From contig CAJTZN010000003.1 of assembly GCA_910584065.1 (NCBI GenBank), positions 53,964 through 117,963 of the forward strand: a stretch of DNA of 64,000 nt. The letters run 5' to 3'. Below, piece after piece: positions 51,338 to 59,267 of the stretch (position 1 is the stretch's first letter; each line of letters opens with the position of its first letter). This DNA is from an uncultured Eubacterium sp. (lineage in GTDB: Bacteria > Bacillota > Clostridia > Lachnospirales > Lachnospiraceae). The notes under the pieces are model-generated. The model was not told where the DNA came from and made no database searches. It saw nothing but the letters and a program-made list of their open reading frames with translations. The translations under genes and the position numbers were made by a program.

Positions 51338-51415
51338 ACATACCTCTTTCTGTCCTGTCATATTCTTTCTTTCCCCGCATAAAATGAAAAGAACATCTGG
51401 AAAGGGGAAAAGCGG

Positions 51416-52216
51416 ATGAAACAAAATAGAATTTATTCTTATCCGGAAATGGAAAAAAAACTTCTTAAATGGAAAAGCCTGCACTCCTCCGATGGATTTC
51501 ATGTCGGATCCCTCGGACTTACATACGGCAAACGACATATTTATGTCTGTCATATCGGCGCGGAGGACGCAAAATACCAGTTCGTCGTAACGGCGTCCAT
51601 CCACGGCAGGGAATACATCAACACCACGCTGCTCCTGCACATGATCGCATATTACCGCAGGCACCCCTGGAAAAATATCCGCGTATCGTTCATCCCGATG
51701 GCCAATCCCGACGGCGTGACGATCTCCATGAACACCGACGCCCGCAAGTGGAAGGAAAATGGCAACGGCATTGACTTGAACCGCAATTTCCCGTGCGGCT
51801 TCGGCCTTTCACCCGACCTCAAAAAGCGTAATCCCGGCGGCTCACCGGCAGACCAGCTGGAAACACAGTATCTCATGGAATTTATCGATTCCCTGTCAGC
51901 TCCGCTCGGGGTGATCCACTACCACTCCCGCGGCAACGTCATTTTTTACGACTACAATGTCACCGGATCCCTGAAAAACCAGATCATCCAGCTCGCTGAA
52001 TCCGCTCACAAAACAACCGGATATAAACTTGTCCACGGCTCAAAAGACACGAAACCAGCCGGTGGTTTCGGAGATTGGTGTGTCTATGAAAAAAAGATAC
52101 CATCCATCACCATCGAAACGGGATTTCTTAAAACACCCGTGCCCAGATGGCAGCTAAACGGCATCTGCGACAGAAACCTATTTCTGCTTCGTGATCTTTT
52201 TGCCCGTATCCTGTAA
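51416..52216 (+). CDS. M14-family zinc carboxypeptidase
   Basis: The 266-residue protein has the M14 zinc site HxxE (SIHGREY, His63 and Glu66), NPDG, the NRN substrate clamp (DLNRNFP, Asn122-Arg123), the third zinc ligand in HYHSRG (His170) and a C-terminal general base (TIETG, Glu234). It lacks a signal peptide and Ig-like wall-binding domains. A cytoplasmic role in peptidoglycan-peptide or other gamma-linked peptide recycling is plausible. The ribosome site GGAAAGGGG precedes the ATG. It lies between the two ASST-family genes on the opposite strand, and its 3' end overlaps the second by 39 bases. Confidence 0.9.
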   Translation: MKQNRIYSYPEMEKKLLKWKSLHSSDGFHVGSLGLTYGKRHIYVCHIGAEDAKYQFVVTASIHGREYINTTLLLHMIAYYRRHPWKNIRVSFIPMANPDGVTISMNTDARKWKENGNGIDLNRNFPCGFGLSPDLKKRNPGGSPADQLETQYLMEFIDSLSAPLGVIHYHSRGNVIFYDYNVTGSLKNQIIQLAESAHKTTGYKLVHGSKDTKPAGGFGDWCVYEKKIPSITIETGFLKTPVPRWQLNGICDRNLFLLRDLFARIL

Positions 52217-53632
52217 TTTATCACCCAGCCATACAAGTACGTCATACGTATCCGCCGGAAGTACGTCAAGCCAGACCGCCATCCCCTGCCTGGCCCCATC
52301 CGTACGACCTGCCGGCTGGTATGTATCCGTGGCCTTTACCTCCCAGATACACATCTTCCCGCGGAAACAGACTCCCGTCACCGCCGGATCAGACGGATAA
52401 ACACAGAAAATATCCTCCTGCATTTCAAAATGTATCGCTGTCTCGACGGCCGGAACCACACCCGGAACGTCAGGCTCATCCGGCAGAAGGACCGGACGGC
52501 GCAGATCACCAACGATATAATTGCTATTTTTCACGAGTGCTTTTGACAACGACGTCTGGTCAAAAACACACTCATACGCGCGGAATGTTCCTGAAATCCC
52601 TGACAGCGCCACACTCACCGAATCCTGTCCTTCCTCACCAAACAGGCTGACGCTCTTCGATTCCAATACTTTTTCGCCCGTCTCGCGGTCGATTTCCAAA
52701 ATGACTTTTTCTCCACCTGGATTTTCCCCGGCAAAACTGCTTTCATCCGAACTCAATGACGCAGGATTTTTCGCCGCCACAAGCAGATTCCCACCCTGCG
52801 TATTCTCGATCGCGTAATTGACGCCTTCGTCCACCAGATACGTCCGGCCCACCCTGCCGAGAAAATCCATGTCATACATCTGGACCGAATTGGGAACACG
52901 GTCATCCATACATAAAAATCTTCCCTTGGAGAGCGGAAAAATCCCGCATCCCTCCAGTTTTCTCGCCAGATAATAGCGCACACGCCCGTCATGGTCGAGC
53001 ACAAACGGCCAAAAGCTGCCGCCTCCGGATACAAGTGTATTGCAAAAGTCCTGCACTTTCTGTTTTTCTTCTATCTCTATCACCTCGGGCAAACCCTGAG
53101 GCAGCGGTTTGGTACTCAGTGAAAACTCCCGGCAGTCACAGGATTCTCCATTCTCATCCAAAAGCTCAATGACCACTTCCGTTTCCCTGCCCGGATAAAG
53201 TCCGAGGATCGGGATCCGATGCCGTTTTTCCGCCGGGTACTCGAATACGAAACTGGTCTGTTCCGAATCCCCCCGCACGGTCGCCCTCACCCGGTAATCC
53301 ATGATCGTCGTAAACAGCGCCAGCGCCGTCAAAGGCGCTTCCCCAAATGGATCTTCCACGATGAGCATTTTATTGAACTTATATTTGTCACTCCGAAGCT
53401 GCATTTCCAAAAACCAGTCCTTTGCCTGGGATGTCAGGGAATACATCTTCTTTCCTTCGATATTCGTACGGATGGAATCCGTCTGTTCGCGCTTAAACAC
53501 GCTTTCGTATTCCAGGGATCCTTTCTCGACCCACTCAGAAGGGCGGATCGTGATCACGCCTCCGTTATCATGGAGTACTTCTTTTTTACCGGCCCCCATA
53601 TCCATACCGATCTTTCTCAACAAATTAATCAT
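52178..53632 (-). CDS. ASST-family paralogue lacking catalytic residues
   Basis: The 484-residue protein shares the N-terminal region and first propeller blades of the ASST at 49217-51337 (FNKMLIVEDPFGEAPLTALA; IPILGLYPGRETEVVIELLD; MYDMDFLGRVGRTYLVDEGV) and the same type of C-terminal strand module (PADTYDVLVWLGDKLQDTGK). The central part with the HLN, Arg and second His motifs is absent, and the HH pair is replaced (EGVNYAIEN). So it cannot work as a sulfotransferase by the AssT mechanism. It may bind or regulate its paralogue or a ligand. It follows cysC by eight bases in the sulfate-activation operon, with GAGGT ahead of its ATG. Confidence 0.7.
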   Translation of the reverse strand: MINLLRKIGMDMGAGKKEVLHDNGGVITIRPSEWVEKGSLEYESVFKREQTDSIRTNIEGKKMYSLTSQAKDWFLEMQLRSDKYKFNKMLIVEDPFGEAPLTALALFTTIMDYRVRATVRGDSEQTSFVFEYPAEKRHRIPILGLYPGRETEVVIELLDENGESCDCREFSLSTKPLPQGLPEVIEIEEKQKVQDFCNTLVSGGGSFWPFVLDHDGRVRYYLARKLEGCGIFPLSKGRFLCMDDRVPNSVQMYDMDFLGRVGRTYLVDEGVNYAIENTQGGNLLVAAKNPASLSSDESSFAGENPGGEKVILEIDRETGEKVLESKSVSLFGEEGQDSVSVALSGISGTFRAYECVFDQTSLSKALVKNSNYIVGDLRRPVLLPDEPDVPGVVPAVETAIHFEMQEDIFCVYPSDPAVTGVCFRGKMCIWEVKATDTYQPAGRTDGARQGMAVWLDVLPADTYDVLVWLGDKLQDTGKKITKQK

Positions 53633-53640
53633 AGTTTACC

Positions 53641-54243
53641 TCATAACCCAATACTTTTTCTCCTGCAGATCTCATCGTATACCTGTCTCGCACATTCCAC
53701 CGCCGTATGTTCCACCGTATCCAGAACAAGTTCCGGATCGGTCGGCTCCTCGTACGCGGAATCCTTTCCGGTAAAATGAGAGATCTCCTTTTTGTACAAT
53801 CCTTTGGGATCGCGCTGCATGCATGTTTCAAAATCCGTATTTACATAGACCTCGATAAAGTTCCCCTCTCCGGCCCGCTCCCTCGCAAACTGCCTCATCT
53901 TTCGAAACGGCGAGATAAAAGACACGAGCGTGATCAGGCCGGCATCCTGAAACAGTGCGGCGATCTCACTGATCCGGCGGATATTTTCGTTGCGGTCCTC
54001 GTCCGAAAATCCGAGGTCGGAATTGATCCCGCAGCGGATATTGTCCCCGTCCAGCAGATAAACGGCCTTTCCCGCTTCGTTCAGCATTTTTTCAAGTTCC
54101 ACCGCGATCGTCGATTTGCCGGATCCCGAAAGCCCGGTAAACCAAACGACCAATCCCCGCTGTTTCAGCACGGAGCAGCGGGCTTCATACGAAACCTTGC
54201 CGCTGTGCCACACCACATTTTCATTTTTCGCGCCCAAAGACAC
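53641..54243 (-). CDS. cysC: Adenylyl-sulfate kinase
   Basis: The 200-residue protein has P-loop GLSGSGKST (37-45), the DGDNIR motif, GFSDEDRNENIRRI and FISPFR of APS kinases. It phosphorylates APS to PAPS, the universal sulfate donor. The start is GTG with GGAGG ahead. It comes after cysN in the operon. No PAPS reductase or sulfite reductase is present in the window, so the PAPS is more likely used for sulfation than for reduction (inference). Confidence 0.95.
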   Translation of the reverse strand: MSLGAKNENVVWHSGKVSYEARCSVLKQRGLVVWFTGLSGSGKSTIAVELEKMLNEAGKAVYLLDGDNIRCGINSDLGFSDEDRNENIRRISEIAALFQDAGLITLVSFISPFRKMRQFARERAGEGNFIEVYVNTDFETCMQRDPKGLYKKEISHFTGKDSAYEEPTDPELVLDTVEHTAVECARQVYDEICRRKSIGL

Positions 54244-54282
54244 AACCCCAAACCTCCTTCTATCGGTTCTGAAGAACCATCT

Positions 54283-56073
54283 TTAACGAAAGATGATTCC
54301 CTTATCTTTCAGGATTCCCTTGATCCGGCGAATATTTCCATCATAATCAAACTGGCTGTCCTGAAGCTGTTCATCCGCCTTGATGTCCGTCGTCACGGAA
54401 TCGCCGACCCAGAAAATATCCATCTCGCCCTGAATGACTGTCTTCATGATCTTCCTGTCACTCTCCGTCAGGCAGGTAGCCGTGACGATCAGAATCATTC
54501 CGGCGTCGAGCATCAGGTTGGCCACCTCCGCAAACCGGCGGATCTGCTCTTTGTGGTTTTCGTCACCGCCCGCCTTCGTATCGGCGCCTACCCCGTAAAG
54601 ATAAGACCCGATCCCCATATAATAGACATATCTGCCCCGGTTTAGCAGTTCCTTCTCCAACGCTTTGGCAAGATCTTTTTTTCCGGTATTTTTCTCACCG
54701 GTCAGCACGATAAGTTCCGGCCGCTGGGCATACCGCTCCATACGGTCCTCGATCGCGATATTGCTCGTCTCCCATTTATAATTTCGCAGCATTGTGCCCG
54801 AGCGGATCGCGCTCTCCTCATCCTCCAGCGCCTCGGTAATGATCCCGCCGCCCGCGATCTCATACTGATCGACAATGACAAAACGGCTCGTACCGGCGCG
54901 GTCCGCGACGACATCAAAGGCAATCGGCTTGTCGGTTTTTAAAATGACTTCCGCCACCTCATGGCGCTCGACGGCCTGTTTCGTATCGGTCGAAGACAGG
55001 TTGGACGAATTGATAACGCCCTTTACGCACTCCACCTCGACTTTTACCTTATCCGATCCGATCTTCAGATAATAGATCTTGCCCGGCACGAAGTCCTTCT
55101 TCCCGAGCCAGAACACATTGGCCGCGATGCGCGACGCCGTCTTTGGTTTCGGCTCCCCGGTCACAGTCATCATCTCACCGCGCGTGATGTAGATCTGTTC
55201 CTGCATCGTGAAACCGACCGCCATCCCCGGTTTTCCTTCCTCAATCGGATCGGTGTGAAACGACTCGATCCTCTTCACATGACTCTTCTTGCCGGACGGA
55301 TAAAAGACAACCTCCTGCCCGGCGCGGATCGTACCCGTTTCGATCGTACCCGCGACGATCCGGCGGTCATCCCCGTTCCTCGTAAATTTATAGACATCCT
55401 GGACCGGCATGCGGAACGGCTGGCGGTCCTGCTCTTCCTCACAATGGAACCCATCGAGCACCTGCAGGATGCACATGCCGTCATACCAGGGCATCCGCTC
55501 GCTCGGCTTCACGATATTTTCGCCCTGAAACGCGCTGACCGGCAGGACAAACGCCGGCTCGATGTTGATCTGCTTCAAAAAGGCGAGATACTCTTCCTTC
55601 ACCTTCTCATATACTTCCTCGCTGTAGTCTACCAGATCCATTTTATTGATCACGACCGCGATCTGCCGGATCCCCAGCATAGACAGCATATACGCGTGCC
55701 GTCTCGAGTTTTCCTGCACGCCCTCTTTGGCGTCTATCATTAAAAGCGCCGCCTGCGCGCGGGAAGCCCCGGTTATCATATTTTTCAAAAATTCGATATG
55801 CCCCGGCGCGTCCAAAATGATATAATCCCGTTTCTCCGTCTTAAAAAAGCAGCGCGCCGTATCGATCGTGATCCCCTGTGACTGCTCGTCTTTCAGGGCA
55901 TCGAGCAGGAACGCGTATTCAAACGGCTTGGAATTGCGCCGGCACGTCTCCCTGACCTGATCGAGCTTTCCCTCCGGAAGGGAGCCGGTATCCGCCAGCA
56001 AACGGCCCATCAACGTACTTTTGCCGTGGTCTACATGTCCGACGATCACAATGTTCATATCTTCTTTTTTCAT
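54283..56073 (-). CDS. cysN: Sulfate adenylyltransferase large subunit with degenerate APS-kinase domain
   Basis: The 596-residue product (ATG at 56073; a GTG one codon earlier is also possible) has a GTPase domain with GHVDHGKST, DAPGH and NKMD, and EF-Tu-like domains II and III. That is the CysN plan, which couples GTP hydrolysis to APS formation by CysD. Residues ~447-596 are an extra APS-kinase-like domain, as in NodQ. Its P-loop reads GEKNTGKK, with Lys in place of the Ser/Thr that binds Mg, so it is probably inactive. A separate cysC follows, which fits. It overlaps the cysD stop by one base (TGATG). Confidence 0.94.
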   Translation of the reverse strand: MKKEDMNIVIVGHVDHGKSTLMGRLLADTGSLPEGKLDQVRETCRRNSKPFEYAFLLDALKDEQSQGITIDTARCFFKTEKRDYIILDAPGHIEFLKNMITGASRAQAALLMIDAKEGVQENSRRHAYMLSMLGIRQIAVVINKMDLVDYSEEVYEKVKEEYLAFLKQINIEPAFVLPVSAFQGENIVKPSERMPWYDGMCILQVLDGFHCEEEQDRQPFRMPVQDVYKFTRNGDDRRIVAGTIETGTIRAGQEVVFYPSGKKSHVKRIESFHTDPIEEGKPGMAVGFTMQEQIYITRGEMMTVTGEPKPKTASRIAANVFWLGKKDFVPGKIYYLKIGSDKVKVEVECVKGVINSSNLSSTDTKQAVERHEVAEVILKTDKPIAFDVVADRAGTSRFVIVDQYEIAGGGIITEALEDEESAIRSGTMLRNYKWETSNIAIEDRMERYAQRPELIVLTGEKNTGKKDLAKALEKELLNRGRYVYYMGIGSYLYGVGADTKAGGDENHKEQIRRFAEVANLMLDAGMILIVTATCLTESDRKIMKTVIQGEMDIFWVGDSVTTDIKADEQLQDSQFDYDGNIRRIKGILKDKGIIFR

Positions 56074-56954
56074 CACATGTAGCCCTCCTTCCTCAGCTCT
56101 TCCAGGCCACCGCCGCCTTCTTTATCCTGAGCCCGGCCGGAGCGCTCCGCGATATTGGCAAATTTTCCAGTCTTCAATTCCTCAATGATCTCACGTACAT
56201 TTTTCGCCGTGGAATCCACGGTACCCGTGCAGGGAGCGCAGCCGAGCGAACGATAACGCTTGCCGTTTCCCTGATCAAAATAGAGCGGGACGACCGGAAT
56301 ATCTTCCCTCTCAATGTATTCCCAAATATCGAGTTCCGTCCAGTCAAGAAGCGGGTGCACACGCACATGCGTCCCTGGGGCAAAATCCGTCTTGTACTGG
56401 TTCCAGAACTCCGGCGGCTGATCGCCCACGTCCCAGTCATTGTTCTTATCCCTGGGGGAGAAGTAACGCTCTTTGGAACGGCTGCCCTCCTCGTCCGCGC
56501 GCACGCCAACGATCACACCCGTATATGGTTCTATGTTTACATCTTTTTCATACGTTCCTTTACTGTGGTTGAAGCGGTAACGCGGCCAGGACGCATTGAG
56601 CGTATTCGTGAGCGCCTCGGTCTTCAGCGCCCGGCAGCACTCGAGATGCGTGGCGTTACCGTCCGGGAATGTCTGCTTTTTCTCAATTGCCTCGGAATTT
56701 TCGCCGTAGATCATATCCAGGTTCCACTCCGCCGCCAGCCGGTCACGGTATTCGATCATCTCCTTGATCTTAAAATGTGTGTCAACATGCACGAGGGGAA
56801 TCGGCACGTGCCCAAAAAAAGCCTTTCGCGCCAGCCATAACAGCACGGTACTATCCTTCCCGATCGACCAGAGCATACACAGGTTGCCCAATTCACTGTA
56901 CGCCTCCCGCAAAATGTGCACGCTTTTGTACTCCAGCATATCCAAGTGATCCAT
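56073..56954 (-). CDS. cysD: Sulfate adenylyltransferase small subunit
   Basis: The 293-residue protein is a PP-loop ATP pyrophosphatase with SIGKDSTVLLWL (the PP-loop), HVDTHFK, GVRADEEGSRSKERYFS and the C-terminal RYRSLGCAPCTG block, all typical of CysD. With CysN it makes APS from sulfate and ATP. AGGAAAT precedes the ATG. It heads the cysD-cysN-cysC-ASST run, 35 bases after the membrane-protein gene upstream. Confidence 0.96.
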   Translation of the reverse strand: MDHLDMLEYKSVHILREAYSELGNLCMLWSIGKDSTVLLWLARKAFFGHVPIPLVHVDTHFKIKEMIEYRDRLAAEWNLDMIYGENSEAIEKKQTFPDGNATHLECCRALKTEALTNTLNASWPRYRFNHSKGTYEKDVNIEPYTGVIVGVRADEEGSRSKERYFSPRDKNNDWDVGDQPPEFWNQYKTDFAPGTHVRVHPLLDWTELDIWEYIEREDIPVVPLYFDQGNGKRYRSLGCAPCTGTVDSTAKNVREIIEELKTGKFANIAERSGRAQDKEGGGGLEELRKEGYM

Positions 56955-56989
56955 TCAAGATTTCCTCCATATCTTAATATTTTACAAAA

Positions 56990-57616
56990 TTATGACAAAT
57001 CTGTCAAATCATAGACATCTCCACTCTCTCGTTCGTGGTAAACAGCATAGATCACGCCATCGCTCATCTCGACCCGGCCCTGGTATTCCAGATCCTCTAT
57101 ACTGTAATAGACAGAAATCTTACTGATCCGGTAGTGGCCGCTGTCGTATTTCTGCGCATAGCGGTTAATGGCGTACCGCGCCGTAAACGGGTAAAATGGA
57201 TTGCCAAACATAGCGACACCCCCGCCCAATGTGAGTGCCACCCCTAACACACAGCAAATAATACCGGCTGCCTTCGGGCGTTTCCCGTTCAGTAATACCC
57301 GGATCAGGAATCCGCCGGCGATGCCAACCAGCATAAACAGCAGTATAACCGGAAGAATGTTCAAAATTATGGCAAATTTAGAATTTTGTCCCTTTTCTAT
57401 CATCTGGTACACAACGGAGACAGCTGTCGTAGCAGCAGCGACCAAAAAGCAGTATTTCCGTAACAAGACCGCGGAAACCGCGCCGACAACTGGCATGACT
57501 ACGATCACCTGTGGAAGATCATAATATAAAAATAACTGCATATATTCCCACAGTCCTATGACCGCCAGTATTATAATTCCCAACCCGGTAAATATTATTT
57601 TCAAACGTTCTTTCAT
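56990..57616 (-). CDS. Hypothetical membrane protein upstream of cysD
   Basis: The 208-residue product (ATG at 57616, AGGAT ahead) has four to five membrane helices in the first ~140 residues (IIFTGLGIIILAVIGLW; VIVVMPVVGAVSAVLL; ILPVILLFMLVGIAGG; GIICCVLGVALTLGGG). A C-terminal soluble part contains HYRISKISVYYSIEDLEYQG. No family recognised. It is on the same strand as cysDNC and close to it, so it might be co-transcribed. A sulfate-related role is only a guess from position. Confidence 0.65.
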   Translation of the reverse strand: MKERLKIIFTGLGIIILAVIGLWEYMQLFLYYDLPQVIVVMPVVGAVSAVLLRKYCFLVAAATTAVSVVYQMIEKGQNSKFAIILNILPVILLFMLVGIAGGFLIRVLLNGKRPKAAGIICCVLGVALTLGGGVAMFGNPFYPFTARYAINRYAQKYDSGHYRISKISVYYSIEDLEYQGRVEMSDGVIYAVYHERESGDVYDLTDLS

Positions 57617-57732
57617 TTTTATCCTGATCCTTTCTTTTCGTGTTTTTTTGCCTGCCGCAAACGTCAAACTATCCACATTATATAAAATTTGTATTTAGAT
57701 AGCAATAGTTTGGAAAATTTTGAATAATTTAC

Positions 57733-57761
57733 TTTACGAATCCTTATTTTTCCTATATTAT
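57733..57761 (+). promoter_or_regulatory. Promoter of the FecR-domain/cyclase operon
   Basis: TTTACG at 57733-57738 and TATTAT at 57756-57761 are 17 bases apart, ~80 bases before the FecR-domain gene. This 57617-57840 gap is divergent. Confidence 0.5.
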
Positions 57762-57840
57762 ATACATATAAGAAGAACGATCAAGGAGCCGACTCTATGG
57801 AATCGTTCGGGAAATGAAAAACAGAAAAGGGGCGATACTC

Positions 57841-59250
57841 ATGAAAAACAGGAAAAAGATCGGACTGATCGGCGGCATTGCTGCCCTCGCAGTAATACTG
57901 TGCATCGCCGCAGTCGTGATCCTCACGCGTAATGGGGGGAGTGCCGCTTACCGGGACATCTCCGTATTTGACCTAAGTGCCTCGGCAACCGTGACGAGGG
58001 ACGGCACGACACTGGATGCCTACTCGGGTATGAAACTGATGAACGGCGATAACGTCAAAGTAGGGGACGAAGGTAACATGTGCCTGCTCTTGGATGACGA
58101 TAAGTACGTTACACTGGAAACAGGAACGGAAATACGGCTGAACGCTTCCGGAAGCAAGGAAGACAGCAAAACCAGGATTGAACTCGTACAGGGCGCCGTG
58201 CTGAATGAACTTGACAGCAAATTAAATAATGACTCTTCCTATGAACTCAGCACTCCCGTATCGGTCATGGCTGTCCGTGGTACGGTATTCCGTGTGTCTC
58301 TGGATTCAGATGGGGAGAAAACCGCAGCGGACGTGATGGTGTTCGACGGAAAAGTAGCTGCCGCTGCCGTATTAGCAGACGGAACGGTTTCTTCGAAGGA
58401 AAACATGGTCGCTGCTGGCGAAGCTGCCGATTTCCACAAGGCAGACGCGGGTTCTGACCCCGTTTACGCCCCGAAGGATATTGATTTCACAGCCCTTCCG
58501 GCTGATACCTTAAAAGCACTTTTGAAGATTTACGATTCAGGCCGTATATCAGACCTCTCCGTTTCAAAAGATGATCTTCAGCAGATCATTAAAGAGAAGG
58601 AATCCGCTGACGACACGGTCAGGAATGAAGATGGGGCAAACACAGCAGATCCGGCTTCTGGTACGGATTCTTCTGACGCAGACAATACTAGTTCAGGTGC
58701 TTCCGGTTCAGATACAGACGCAGATTCCTCTGGTGACGACAACGCAGCCCCGGGTCCATCCGCAGACGGCGATGACGGCACGAGTTACGGTTCGGGTTCC
58801 TCAGGCTCCTCTTCGGACTCTGACAGCAGCAACGGGACTGTTTCCAACCCGGATTCAAAATCGGGAAAAAACTCAGGTTCAGCTTCTGATAAGAAATCAG
58901 GTAAAAAATCCGGCAAAAAGTCAGACGCGAAATCAAACAAAAATTCAGATAAAAAAACAAACAGCAATAAAAAACCAAACTCAGCAAAAACGCCAGTTCC
59001 GGTGCCGCAGCAGACTACTGATCCGGTTATCAACACACCGGCCACGCCCGCACCTGGAAACACGACATATACCGTAACGTTTATCGACCCGCTTGGCCGT
59101 GTATTCGGCACACAGTCGATTGCAGCCGGATCCCGGGCTCAAAAACCTGTACTCTCTCCGGCAGGAGGTACAAACTGGTGCGACGCGGGAGGGAATGTAT
59201 TTAACTTTGATACTGCCATTATCGGCGACCTGACATTATACTACCGCTAG
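57841..59250 (+). CDS. FecR-domain membrane-anchored protein with Ser/Asp-rich stalk
   Basis: From the ATG at 57841 (AAGGGG ahead; an in-frame ATG at 57814 is weaker) the product is 469 residues. It has an N-terminal membrane anchor (IGLIGGIAALAVILCIAAVV), an external FecR-like beta domain (about 45-200; VSVMAVRGTVFRVSL is typical), then a long Ser/Asp/Gly- and Lys/Ser-rich stalk (about 275-400), and a C-terminal module ending LTLYYR. FecR domains may bind wall polymers or sense stress. It is 17 bases upstream of a CHASE2 adenylate cyclase, a pairing seen in many bacteria, so it may pass an external signal to it. Confidence 0.82.
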   Translation: MKNRKKIGLIGGIAALAVILCIAAVVILTRNGGSAAYRDISVFDLSASATVTRDGTTLDAYSGMKLMNGDNVKVGDEGNMCLLLDDDKYVTLETGTEIRLNASGSKEDSKTRIELVQGAVLNELDSKLNNDSSYELSTPVSVMAVRGTVFRVSLDSDGEKTAADVMVFDGKVAAAAVLADGTVSSKENMVAAGEAADFHKADAGSDPVYAPKDIDFTALPADTLKALLKIYDSGRISDLSVSKDDLQQIIKEKESADDTVRNEDGANTADPASGTDSSDADNTSSGASGSDTDADSSGDDNAAPGPSADGDDGTSYGSGSSGSSSDSDSSNGTVSNPDSKSGKNSGSASDKKSGKKSGKKSDAKSNKNSDKKTNSNKKPNSAKTPVPVPQQTTDPVINTPATPAPGNTTYTVTFIDPLGRVFGTQSIAAGSRAQKPVLSPAGGTNWCDAGGNVFNFDTAIIGDLTLYYR

Positions 59251-59267
59251 TGGAGGAAACAGACTAT

